Shown: positions 1 through 6,692 of the stretch, piece after piece
Position numbering within the stretch: position 1 is the stretch's first letter
Layout of the letters: the number at the start of each line of letters is the position of its first letter
Assembly: GCA_900556295.1 (NCBI GenBank)
Contig: USOK01000047.1
Location: 1-9,348 of the forward strand
DNA length: 9,348 bases
Direction of reading: 5' to 3'
Source of the DNA: an uncultured bacterium
GTDB taxonomy: Bacteria > Cyanobacteriota > Vampirovibrionia > Gastranaerophilales > Gastranaerophilaceae
Translations under genes and position numbers: made by a program
Notes under the pieces: generated by a model
Told to the model about the DNA's origin: nothing
Databases searched by the model: none
Seen by the model: the letters and a program-made list of their open reading frames with translations, nothing else

Positions 1-129
1 ACTACGATCCGGAGTCTATCAAACAACAGATTACGGAGTCAAATTGCCACGATAGCGGAATGAACAATAACTCGTTAGTAGTTCCCGCAGTCCGCGCAGG
101 ACATAATAAAGTTACAATAATAATTTATA
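1..129. other. Edge fragment, no assignable gene
   Basis: This stretch lies beyond the gyrB stop codon. By hand count its first 110 bases are about 45% G+C, clearly higher than the surrounding coding sequence. All three plus-strand frames are open from the left edge, with stops near 53, at 61-63 and at 171-173. Any of them could be the tail of a plus-strand gene convergent with gyrB, but none gives a recognisable protein. The minus strand has only a nine-codon ATG ORF without a ribosome binding site. I see no T-tailed hairpin that would be a good gyrB terminator. The content cannot be decided from this window. Confidence 0.25.
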
Positions 130-2673
130 TTATGTATCAATATTTGTCGCATATACTGCATGAGTTTCGATAAAGTTTCTACGAGGGTCAACTTTATCAC
201 CCATCAAAATATCAAACAATTGATCACAAAGCATTGCATCCTCTAGATTTACCTTCAATAATGTTCTTGTTGCAGGATCCATTGTTGTTTCCCAAAGCTG
301 TTGTGGCATCATCTCGCCTAAACCTTTGAAACGCTGAATTTGCAACCCCTTTGAACCTCTGTCATCAATTAATTTTTGAAGCTTATCGAAAGATGTGATT
401 TCATATTGTTCAGTATCTGTTTCCAATATCAAACTTTCTTCTTCCTCAATCAAATAATCTCTGATTACAGGATATGCAGTTTTCAATCTTTTGTATTCAG
501 AACTTTTTACTATGTTTTGGTTGATAATTACGTGCTCTTCTTCATTGAAATTCAATTGAATTGCATATTTTGAATTTTCCGGATTGTACTTCAATGAACA
601 TACATAATTTGCAGCCTCTGAAATATTGTAATTCTTAGCGTGATCTTGCAAGTAATGGTTCAAGTATTCAATAATCTTGTTCATTCTTTCCTGATCTTCG
701 AAGCATTCAGGAGTAATTTCTGAACGAACCAAACCCCTCAAAACAACTGCCGGATACAAGTTCAAAATCGGGTTATTGTATGAATTATAGAACGCTGACA
801 TGTTTTTAACCAATTCCAAAAGCTCTTCACCTGTTTTTGTTCTTGATTTAGTTTTGTCAGACAAGCTCAAATTCTTGATACCACGTTCTTTCAACATCTT
901 ATCAAGTGCGTGTTCATCATACATGTATTCAGATGTTTTGCCTTGTGTAACTTTGAATAGCGGCGGTTGAGCGATATATACATAGCCATTTTCAATCAAC
1001 GGTCTTGCATACCTAAAGAAGAACGTCAACAACAATGTTCTAATGTGTGCACCATCAACATCGGCATCGGTCATGATGATGATTTTATGATAACGAAGTT
1101 TTTCGATATCAACTTCATCAGGGTTTCTGCTAATGTTGATACCAAAAGCTTGAACCATAGACTGAATTTCGTTATTACCATAAATCTTGTCTAATCTTGC
1201 TTTTTCTACGTTCAAGATTTTACCTCTCAACGGCAAAATAGCTTGGAACATTCTGTTTCTGCCTTGTTTTGCAGAACCACCGGCTGAATCTCCCTCAACG
1301 ATGTAGATTTCGCATTTTTCAGGTTCCCTGTTTGAGCAGTCTGCAAGTTTTCCTGGAAGCGTCGAATTTTCAAGAACAGATTTTCTTCTTGTCAATTCTC
1401 TTGCTTTTCTTGCAGCTTCACGAGCTCTTTGAGCTTGTAAAGTTTTTTCAATAATAATTTTTGCAATCTTAGGGTTAAATTCTAACCATTCTTGCAACTT
1501 ATCACGAACAGCATCTTGAGTTGCACTCATAGCTTCTGCGTTACCAAGTTTTTCTTTTGTCTGACCTTCAAATTCAGGGTTAGGAATTTTAACACTTACA
1601 ATTGCAGTTAAGCCTTCTCTTACATCTTCTCCGGATAGGTTTTGATCAGAATCTTTCAAAATATTGTTTTTTCTTGCGTAATCGTTAAACACACGAGTCA
1701 AGGAGTTTCTGAACCCTGTCAAGTGAGTTCCGCCTGAATGAGTATTAATATTGTTTGCAAATGATAAAACGCTTTCGCTATATGCATCAGTATATTGCAT
1801 AGCAACTTCAATCTGCATACCATCTACAACTTTATCAATATAAATCGGCTTTTCATGCAATACATTTCTGTTTTGATTCAAGAATTCAACATAACTTCCT
1901 ATACCACCCACGTAGTGATAGATTTCGTTTGTATCTGTTCTCAAATCAGCAAAAATAATTTTTAAACCTTTATTTAAGAATGCCATTTCACGCAATCTGT
2001 TAGAAACGACATCAGCATCAATTTCAGTAGTTTCTGTAAAGATTTCAGGATCAGGCCAAAAAGTTGTTTTAGTACCGGTTTTGCTTGTTTCTTTAACTTT
2101 TTCAACAGGGGCAACCGGTTCGCCTCTCATATATTCTTGGCGCCATACAAAACCTTGACGAGAAACTTCTACAATATATTTTTCAGAAAGAGCGTTTACA
2201 ACAGAAGCACCTACGCCGTGTAAACCACCTGACACTTTATAACCACCATCACCAAATTTTCCACCTGCGTGAAGAACTGTGTGAACGATTTCCAGAGCAG
2301 ACTTGTTAGTCCCAGGCTTAATATCAACCGGAATACCACGCCCATTATCTTCAACAGTAACACTGTTATCTTTATTAATAGTTACATAAATATCTGTACA
2401 AAAACCGGCTAAAGATTCATCAATAGAGTTATCAACAATTTCATAAATACAGTGGTGCAAACCTCTTTGAGAAGTTGAACCGATATACATGCCCGGTCTC
2501 ATACGAACAGCTTCTAAGCCCTCTAATACACGAATATTGCTTGCATCGTACTCTTGGGAAGTTTTTGTTTCAATGGCTTCATCGTTATCTGGAAGCTCAT
2601 TAACTTCAATTTTTTCTTCCGGCGCAGTCTGTTGTTGCGCTTTTTGTTCGTTCGTAACTTCTGTTTCAGCCAT
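130..2673 (-). CDS. gyrB: DNA gyrase subunit B (long form with C-terminal-half insertion)
   Basis: ATPase subunit of gyrase, which with GyrA introduces negative supercoils into DNA. The 847 residues run in the expected order. An acidic, Gln-rich N-terminal extension covers about residues 1-44. The GHKL ATPase follows: EIVDN at 78-82 with catalytic Glu78 and Mg-binding Asn82, DNGRGIP at 109-115, and lid GGLHGVG at 149-155. The transducer carries QTKEKLG at 371-377. The TOPRIM domain has EGDSAGG at 460-466 and the TDADVDG metal site at 535-541. The signature RFKGLGEM lies at 781-788. About 200 residues (roughly 578-778) separate TOPRIM from that signature, matching the insertion of E. coli-type GyrB (804 aa) rather than the short form of about 640 aa. 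The ATG start has GGGAGA 5 bases upstream. The gene looks intact and is probably monocistronic within the window. Confidence 0.98.
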   Translation of the reverse strand: MAETEVTNEQKAQQQTAPEEKIEVNELPDNDEAIETKTSQEYDASNIRVLEGLEAVRMRPGMYIGSTSQRGLHHCIYEIVDNSIDESLAGFCTDIYVTINKDNSVTVEDNGRGIPVDIKPGTNKSALEIVHTVLHAGGKFGDGGYKVSGGLHGVGASVVNALSEKYIVEVSRQGFVWRQEYMRGEPVAPVEKVKETSKTGTKTTFWPDPEIFTETTEIDADVVSNRLREMAFLNKGLKIIFADLRTDTNEIYHYVGGIGSYVEFLNQNRNVLHEKPIYIDKVVDGMQIEVAMQYTDAYSESVLSFANNINTHSGGTHLTGFRNSLTRVFNDYARKNNILKDSDQNLSGEDVREGLTAIVSVKIPNPEFEGQTKEKLGNAEAMSATQDAVRDKLQEWLEFNPKIAKIIIEKTLQAQRAREAARKARELTRRKSVLENSTLPGKLADCSNREPEKCEIYIVEGDSAGGSAKQGRNRMFQAILPLRGKILNVEKARLDKIYGNNEIQSMVQAFGINISRNPDEVDIEKLRYHKIIIMTDADVDGAHIRTLLLTFFFRYARPLIENGYVYIAQPPLFKVTQGKTSEYMYDEHALDKMLKERGIKNLSLSDKTKSRTKTGEELLELVKNMSAFYNSYNNPILNLYPAVVLRGLVRSEITPECFEDQERMNKIIEYLNHYLQDHAKNYNISEAANYVCSLKYNPENSKYAIQLNFNEEEHVIINQNIVKSSEYKRLKTAYPVIRDYLIEEEESLILETDTEQYEITSFDKLQKLIDDRGSKGLQIQRFKGLGEMMPQQLWETTMDPATRTLLKVNLEDAMLCDQLFDILMGDKVDPRRNFIETHAVYATNIDT

Positions 2674-2678
2674 TTATT

Positions 2679-2741
2679 TCTCCCATTAAATTTCTCTTAT
2701 CCCTTACGTTTATTGTAACACAAACATATTTTTTTGCCCAA
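2679..2741 (-). promoter_or_regulatory. gyrB promoter and ribosome binding site
   Basis: On the minus strand an extended -10, TG-T-TACAAT (TACAAT at 2717-2712), lies 18 bases downstream of a weak -35, TTGGGC (2741-2736). The Shine-Dalgarno GGGAGA is at 2684-2679. This predicts a leader of roughly 32 nt. The same TGnTACAAT form recurs before rsmH, which supports it as a real promoter type in this genome. Confidence 0.6.
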
Positions 2742-2828
2742 TTTATGAAAAAAAGTAAACATTAGCCAACAAGAGAATATATTTTTCAATCCAACATTTT
2801 AAACTAATTCAACAAAGGAGATATTTTT

Positions 2829-3122
2829 ATGTCAAAAAATTTAATCAAATCAATAAGTAAAATAGTCGAAGAGAGTGGAACGCATAAAATTGCGATTTTT
2901 ACAAATCATCTTAAAATTGATGGAGAAATCTTTATTCCAGAGGGACGGTGCGAAGAATGCCACGATGATTTTATTACAATAGAAAACGCTCTTGTTTGCA
3001 GGCTTAATGACTATTGCACTTGCGAAGAAGATGATTGCAAATGTAATGATTATATGTGTTTCAGATATGATTGGTTAAACATTTCTATTGAAAAAATAAC
3101 GGCATTTAGTATAGTGCAGTAA
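2829..3122 (+). CDS. Small cysteine-rich protein, possible Sm-like fold with a Cys-cluster insertion
   Basis: I do not recognise the family. The 97-residue protein starts at an ATG with a strong AAAGGAG 8 bases upstream, and is the only plus-strand gene of its size here. It has eight cysteines: C41 and C44 (CEEC), C57, then C63, C65, C70, C72 and C77 in an acidic CTCEEDDCKC-like cluster, suggesting two metal sites or a redox-active knot. No signal peptide or membrane segment is visible, so it is probably cytosolic. An amphipathic N-terminal helix (about 1-16) is followed by alternating strands: KIAIFT, HLKIDGEIFI, DFITIE, and after the Cys cluster WLNISI and KITAFSI. This order, with the Gly at 32, resembles an Sm/LSm barrel in which the loop between the two Sm motifs holds the cysteines. 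That is inference. A beta-rich metal-binding protein of another type is equally open. Confidence 0.8.
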   Translation: MSKNLIKSISKIVEESGTHKIAIFTNHLKIDGEIFIPEGRCEECHDDFITIENALVCRLNDYCTCEEDDCKCNDYMCFRYDWLNISIEKITAFSIVQ

Positions 3123-3129
3123 GTTTCGT

Positions 3130-3149
3130 GTCGGCATAGCTATGCCGAC
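3130..3149. repeat. Perfect 20-base palindrome, copy 1 of a dispersed repeat
   Basis: GTCGGCATAGCTATGCCGAC begins 7 bases after the stop of the Cys-rich gene. As RNA it forms an 8-bp stem with the loop AGCT. A T-rich but interrupted stretch follows, so it may also act as a terminator for that gene. A second copy with a compensatory stem change lies at 9255-9274. With the flanking bases, the shared form is GTAGGTCGG-N-AT-N-GCTAT-N-CCGACA, on opposite strands in the two places. Confidence 0.75.
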
Positions 3150-3321
3150 CTACTTTCTTTCTTTTTATTGAATGAGATTGCGACAGCGAATTTCCAAAAA
3201 TCGTAATTACTACCTTACAACTTTTTGCTTCGCAACGATAGTTTCGCTTAGCTGCTTCGCTTCCTATCTACCCAGCTGCTTTATTCAGACTTTGCCTCTA
3301 TGCCTCTATTCATCTTGGCAT
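3150..3321. other. Gene-free spacer with short repeats
   Basis: This spacer lies between the Cys-rich gene and the convergent HD-GYP gene. I find no supported ORF with a ribosome binding site on either strand. It contains GCTTCGC at 3227-3233 and 3254-3260 with a related GTTTCGC at 3241-3247, AGCTGCTT at 3250-3257 and 3274-3281, and a tandem pair TGCCTCTA at 3293-3308. No T-tailed hairpin is visible for the HD-GYP transcript. It looks like decayed repeat sequence. Confidence 0.4.
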
Positions 3322-4572
3322 CTATTTAACACATTCTTCTAAGGCTTGAATAACAACAGGATCCCATTTTTGACCGGATTCTGATTTCATAATTTCAAGT
3401 GCTTTTTCAACAGGCATTGCCTTTCTGTATGGTCTATCAGAAGTCATAGCACAATATGCATCTGCTACTGCAATAATTCTTGAGCCAAATGGAATTGATT
3501 GACCTTTCAACCCCTCAGGTTCACCTGAGCCGTCATATCTTTCTTTTTGATAAGTAATATATGGAACAACTTCTGATAAGAAATTAATATTCATCAACAA
3601 ATGAACCCCGAAATCAGCATGCTCTTGAATAACTTTTAATTCTTCTGCTGAAAGCTTCCCATTTGAAGCGAATAATTTTTCCGGCACCGCAATTTTACCA
3701 ATATTCTGCAACAAACCGGCATAATATATCAAATCTGTAGTTTTTTCGTTCAAACCAAGCTGTTTACAAATCTTTCGAGCAAGTTTAGCCGTATTTTTAG
3801 AATGAGCAACTTTATACTGTCCTTTTGTATCAACAGCTAACGCTAGATGCTCTACAAAACTTTGTTGATAATCACACAAATCTCCTATCAGTGCGGTCAA
3901 TTCTGCTCTAATATGTTGCAAATCAGACACCGCAGAAGTTTCATCGTCAATAATTTTATTTGCATCATCAATTCTTGCCTGCAATGTCATAGAAGTTGCA
4001 AAAAGGACTGCAATACTTTCTACAAGCTCAATATATTCAGGATTAATCGGTTCATCTTTTTCTAGAACAATAACACCGGTTGATTTGATATTACAATGCA
4101 TTGGAACTGCTACAATATTATCTATAACAACCTCACTCGTTGCAAAAGCCTTTCCAACCGGAGTTGTTTCGTCTTTCGAGAGTTTATCAACAGCACCATC
4201 AGATGCTCCAACTAATTCTAACTCGTCATTTTTATCCAAATAAACATGGCATGCCTTCAATTCCAACATTTGTTTTATCGACTGAGCAATAGATGTATAA
4301 ATAGCCTGCTCTTCCGACTTATTAAAACTCAACACACAAAGCGTATTTTGTAAAGAATATATTGAAATAAGCTCTTTCAACTGATTTATGAGTCCGGCTT
4401 TTTTATCTTTTACATTATTACCGATTTTTCTTGCTAAGTCCTCTGAAATAAGGTTTTCTGCAATAAAATCACCTAAGTTAAGTGCAAAAATTTCTTCAAT
4501 AGGATCTTGTCCTACCAAATAATCAGACTGTGAAAACAGTGAAACACCATTATTATTCTCTTCTTTTTTCAT
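3322..4572 (-). CDS. GAF plus degenerate HD-GYP domain protein, probably catalytically inactive
   Basis: A 416-residue cytosolic protein. About residues 75-200 resemble a GAF-type sensory domain (VYLDKNDELELV, IVAVPM, TGVIVLE). A helical linker leads to an HD-GYP-like domain from about 235 to 416. Active HD-GYP proteins hydrolyse cyclic di-GMP at a metal centre. Here H257, the IGKI segment, H318, D347, D371 (AVAD) and TSDRPYR are kept. The hallmark HD pair is Q289-N290 (CAG AAT in the DNA), the usual HH before E is Q342-K343, and the GYP motif is GEP at 350-352. Several metal ligands are therefore lost, and a scaffold or nucleotide-sensing role is more likely than phosphodiesterase activity. 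The ATG has AAGGA 7 bases upstream. The gap to the upstream co-directional gene is 120 bases and carries repeat sites, so it may have its own promoter. Confidence 0.85.
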   Translation of the reverse strand: MKKEENNNGVSLFSQSDYLVGQDPIEEIFALNLGDFIAENLISEDLARKIGNNVKDKKAGLINQLKELISIYSLQNTLCVLSFNKSEEQAIYTSIAQSIKQMLELKACHVYLDKNDELELVGASDGAVDKLSKDETTPVGKAFATSEVVIDNIVAVPMHCNIKSTGVIVLEKDEPINPEYIELVESIAVLFATSMTLQARIDDANKIIDDETSAVSDLQHIRAELTALIGDLCDYQQSFVEHLALAVDTKGQYKVAHSKNTAKLARKICKQLGLNEKTTDLIYYAGLLQNIGKIAVPEKLFASNGKLSAEELKVIQEHADFGVHLLMNINFLSEVVPYITYQKERYDGSGEPEGLKGQSIPFGSRIIAVADAYCAMTSDRPYRKAMPVEKALEIMKSESGQKWDPVVIQALEECVK

Positions 4573-4649
4573 GAAATTTTCCTTACATACATGCCTTCAT
4601 ATATACTTACGGCACAATGCGGAAAAAACTTTAATAAATTTTACAAAAA

Positions 4650-4684
4650 TTCATACTTTAGTATGGGAAATTTCATACTTTAGT
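4650..4684. promoter_or_regulatory. Two 13-base direct repeats with an inverted repeat, operator-like
   Basis: TTCATACTTTAGT occurs at 4650-4662 and again at 4672-4684, a period of 22 bases or about two helix turns. The first copy is part of a 14-base dyad, CATACT-TT-AGTATG, at 4652-4665. The site lies 78-112 bases upstream of the HD-GYP start. On the minus strand it overlaps a possible promoter, TTAACT, 16 bases, CATACT. Face-aligned repeats over a promoter are typical of regulator binding sites. The regulator is unknown. Confidence 0.45.
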
Positions 4685-4692
4685 TAAATTTT

Positions 4693-5073
4693 TTAATCAT
4701 CAACTCCGAAAAACTCTCTCAACATTCTATCTTGTTTCCAAGTCACATTGATTTGAAGTGTTTTTATTTCACTAACTTTTACTTCAAAAATTTTTATCAA
4801 AATAGATCCATACAACTTAAAATCTTTAAATGATTTATCTAAAAAATAATCTTTTCCATTATCAGAAACTATTATAAAATCAGGATAAATATACATTCTA
4901 ACAGAAGTTCCTCGCACCGGAACTGTTTTCCAACACTTTCGAGTAGCAAAATAAGCCAACGGCTTACCATATTGTTTTATTATTTTACTACTTGCCTTTG
5001 TTGAAAGCAACACTACAATAGCCATAATTACAAAACTAAAAAATATAAAACAATAGCAAATTATATCAATCAT
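4693..5073 (-). CDS. Small membrane-anchored protein of unknown function
   Basis: I do not recognise this 126-residue protein. A hydrophobic segment at about residues 3-23 should anchor it in the inner membrane, followed by a basic stretch (about 26-50). The rest is alternating polar and hydrophobic sequence (YIYPDFIIVS, KDYFLDK, ILIKIFEVKV, KTLQINVTW), which looks like a small cytosolic beta-rich domain, possibly PH-like. It follows the ftsL-like gene with the arrangement TAA-TAA-ATG, so only 3 bases separate stop and start. The two are almost certainly cotranscribed and perhaps translationally coupled. No good Shine-Dalgarno is visible beyond a weak GGG. Its place right after rsmH-ftsL suggests a role at the cell envelope or division site, but that is inference from position only. 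Confidence 0.8.
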   Translation of the reverse strand: MIDIICYCFIFFSFVIMAIVVLLSTKASSKIIKQYGKPLAYFATRKCWKTVPVRGTSVRMYIYPDFIIVSDNGKDYFLDKSFKDFKLYGSILIKIFEVKVSEIKTLQINVTWKQDRMLREFFGVDD

Positions 5074-5076
5074 TTA

Positions 5077-5541
5077 TTAATACCCGATAGCCCAGTTAAA
5101 AGATGCTGTTTTTTCAGGTTTTGTAACAACAGGCGCAGTAGAATGAACAGCTTGAACTTCAATAACTTTAACAGCTTTTTGCAACATATTATACTGCATC
5201 ATTTTACTATCTACATTATTAAAAGATTTTAGTCTGTCTAAATGATTTTGCAACTCAGCGTTTTCATCGTTAAGAGTGGTAATTTGACGACTCAATTTAT
5301 TCAAAGTTAACTCATTTGACATTGCAAAATAGTAACTAACAAATGCAACCAACACTGCTATTCCCAATAATCCACATAATGTTTTGTTTACTTTTCTTAT
5401 TGCCATGGCTTTCTGTGATATCTCCTTCTGAAAATACCCCTCGATAACCTGATTTTCTTCCCTTACCGGATTACTTACATATCCTCTTTGTGAATAACTA
5501 ACCTGTTCAATTTCTTCTGTTCTTACTCTAGCTGTATTCAA
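5077..5541 (-). CDS. FtsL-like cell division protein
   Basis: The 154-residue protein has the FtsL layout: an N-terminal cytosolic tail of about 53 residues, one membrane helix at about 54-73, then a periplasmic coiled coil at about 75-107 (LSRQITTLNDENAELQNHLD), and a Pro/Thr-containing tail. FtsL is a bitopic septal protein that pairs with FtsB and helps activate FtsWI. FtsL sequences diverge strongly, so the call rests on topology plus position 39 bases after rsmH, its usual dcw place. The start is a TTG with GGGG 8 bases upstream; an in-frame TAG two codons before it rules out extension. An internal ATG (M46, 5406-5404) has AAGGAG 15 bases upstream and would leave almost no cytosolic tail, so TTG is preferred. 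The tail is longer than in many FtsL proteins. A generic septum-formation initiator (FtsB/DivIC-like) protein is the alternative. Confidence 0.72.
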   Translation of the reverse strand: MNTARVRTEEIEQVSYSQRGYVSNPVREENQVIEGYFQKEISQKAMAIRKVNKTLCGLLGIAVLVAFVSYYFAMSNELTLNKLSRQITTLNDENAELQNHLDRLKSFNNVDSKMMQYNMLQKAVKVIEVQAVHSTAPVVTKPEKTASFNWAIGY

Positions 5542-5580
5542 CTTCTATACCCCAATACTACCTTCTCTAATCATTATCGG

Positions 5581-6516
5581 TCAGTGCCTTATGCATCTAG
5601 CTATCCTTAGTTTGGCACTTCTTGATGGTGGATTTTCCCGTATCTCCTGTTCACTCGCCATTATCGGTTTCTTGTTTACCAGCTCCAGTATCGGAGGCGG
5701 GCAATGACAAATCATTTGTGACTTATCACAGTGGCATTTCTGCGAGTGATATTTGAATAAGTGTTTCACCAATCTATCTTCAAGAGAGTGAAAACTTATT
5801 ACACTTATTATAGCACCAAAATCTAATAAATCCAACACATCATTCAGAGTATTTTTTACATTTGTTAACTCATGATTTACTTCAATACGAATTGCCTGAA
5901 AAACCCGAGTAGCAGGGTGAATTGACGATTTCACATGAGGGGTACAATTAACTATCAAATCAGCTAATTCCGTTGTCGTTTCAAGCTTTTTGGACTTTCT
6001 TTGCTCAACTATTTTTTTTGCAATTCTTTTTGAAAATCTTTCTTCACCATATTCAGAAAAAATTCGCACCAAATCCTCTTCCGAATATGTATTTACGACA
6101 TCATACGCTGAAAAATCTGCATCCTGATTAAATCTCATATCAAGCGGAGCTTCTTTAGAAAAAGAAAAACCCCTTTCTCCTTTGTGAAACTGATGATAAG
6201 ACGCCCCAAGGTCAAAAAGAACGCCACCTGTAATTTTTTCAACACCTAGTGAATGTAAAACTTCCTTAATATTTGTGTAAGAATCTTTTACAATTGTTAA
6301 GTTTTTGTAATCTTTTAATCTCTCAGATGAAGCCTTAATCGCATCTTCATCAACATCAAAAGCAATCAATCTTCCATTTGGCTGAATCCTACTCAAAATC
6401 AATCCGCTATGACCACCTCCACCGAGCGTACAATCAACATAAATTTTGCCATCTTGGCATTCTAAAGCGTCAACAGCCTCATTTTTCATAACCGTATAAT
6501 GCGTAAATTCTTCCAT
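5581..6516 (-). CDS. rsmH: 16S rRNA (cytosine(1402)-N(4))-methyltransferase RsmH
   Basis: Transfers methyl from S-adenosylmethionine to N4 of C1402 in 16S rRNA, tuning the ribosomal P site. At 311 residues it has normal family length. Visible motifs: N-terminal FTHYTVMKNEAV, the SAM-binding DCTLGGGGHS at 28-37, FDVDEDAI at 53-60, FDLGASYHQF at 101-110, RGFSF at 115-119, PLDMRF at 124-129, HPATRVFQAIRIEVNHEL at 200-217 and SFHSLEDRLVK at 241-251. A Cys/His cluster at 261-272 is usual near the C-terminus. The start fits the family N-terminus but has no Shine-Dalgarno; six Ts separate the ATG from an extended -10. It leads the block rsmH, ftsL-like, membrane protein. No mraZ precedes it, unlike many dcw clusters. 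Confidence 0.97.
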   Translation of the reverse strand: MEEFTHYTVMKNEAVDALECQDGKIYVDCTLGGGGHSGLILSRIQPNGRLIAFDVDEDAIKASSERLKDYKNLTIVKDSYTNIKEVLHSLGVEKITGGVLFDLGASYHQFHKGERGFSFSKEAPLDMRFNQDADFSAYDVVNTYSEEDLVRIFSEYGEERFSKRIAKKIVEQRKSKKLETTTELADLIVNCTPHVKSSIHPATRVFQAIRIEVNHELTNVKNTLNDVLDLLDFGAIISVISFHSLEDRLVKHLFKYHSQKCHCDKSQMICHCPPPILELVNKKPIMASEQEIRENPPSRSAKLRIARCIRH

Positions 6517-6522
6517 AAAAAA

Positions 6523-6531
6523 ATTGTAGCA
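6523..6531 (-). promoter_or_regulatory. rsmH promoter giving a probable leaderless mRNA
   Basis: On the minus strand the extended -10 TGCTACAAT ends exactly 6 bases before the rsmH ATG (TACAAT at 6528-6523). With normal -10 to start-site spacing, transcription begins at or within a base or two of the A of the ATG. This agrees with the lack of any Shine-Dalgarno. The -35 region is weak and overlaps the -35 of the divergent small RNA promoter. Confidence 0.55.
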
Positions 6532-6548
6532 TAAAAATTTTAACCCAC

Positions 6549-6576
6549 TTGAAAAACATAAAAAATATGTTATAAT
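6549..6576 (+). promoter_or_regulatory. Strong promoter for an intergenic small RNA
   Basis: TTGAAA (6549-6554) is followed by a 16-base spacer and TATAAT (6571-6576), extended by TG at 6568-6569. This is the best promoter match in the window. Predicted transcription starts at about 6583. No plus-strand gene lies downstream before the convergent gltX, so it should drive a stand-alone RNA. Confidence 0.75.
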
Positions 6577-6582
6577 AAATGT

Positions 6583-6692
6583 ATAGGGAAAAGACCTTGA
6601 GAGGTCTGAACTCTCAAAGTCTTTCTTAACTTCCCTAAATTAATACAATGATTAATTTAATCAAAAGCTCTATTACCAGTAGAGCTTTTTTT
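6583..6692 (+). ncRNA. Predicted small RNA of about 110 nt, candidate antisense antitoxin
   Basis: The RNA is bounded by a strong promoter and an intrinsic terminator. Its 5' half folds into nested stems: GGGAA (6586-6590) with UUCCC (6631-6635), AAGAC (6591-6595) with GUCUU (6619-6623), and UUGAGAG (6597-6603) with CUCUCAA (6611-6617) around a 7-nt loop. A competing stem AGACC (6592-6596) with GGUCU (6603-6607) excludes the third one. Its 3' part (6635-6692) is fully complementary to codons 7-26 of the small hydrophobic ORF on the other strand, so it could act as an antisense RNA meeting that mRNA at its 3' part. It does not match 6S, tmRNA, SRP RNA or a riboswitch known to me. That it is transcribed is inferred. 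Confidence 0.6.

Noticed and set aside
77..104. GC-rich weak hairpin (TCCTGC/GCGGGA) downstream of gyrB as a terminator
   Set aside because: The stem is only six pairs with a wobble, and no T-run follows on the minus strand.
967..1454. Plus-strand ORFs opposite gyrB
   Set aside because: They lie antisense to conserved gyrB domains, lack ribosome binding sites and give low-complexity Phe/Ile/Cys-rich products. They are shadows.
3293..3308. Tandem TGCCTCTA pair as part of a CRISPR or larger array
   Set aside because: Only two 8-base units, no spacers and no cas genes. No CRISPR-like array is present in the window.
6583..6692. Identity as 6S RNA, SRP RNA or tmRNA
   Set aside because: Too short for 6S and tmRNA, without the central bubble of 6S, the GGAA tetraloop helix of SRP RNA or a tRNA-like end.
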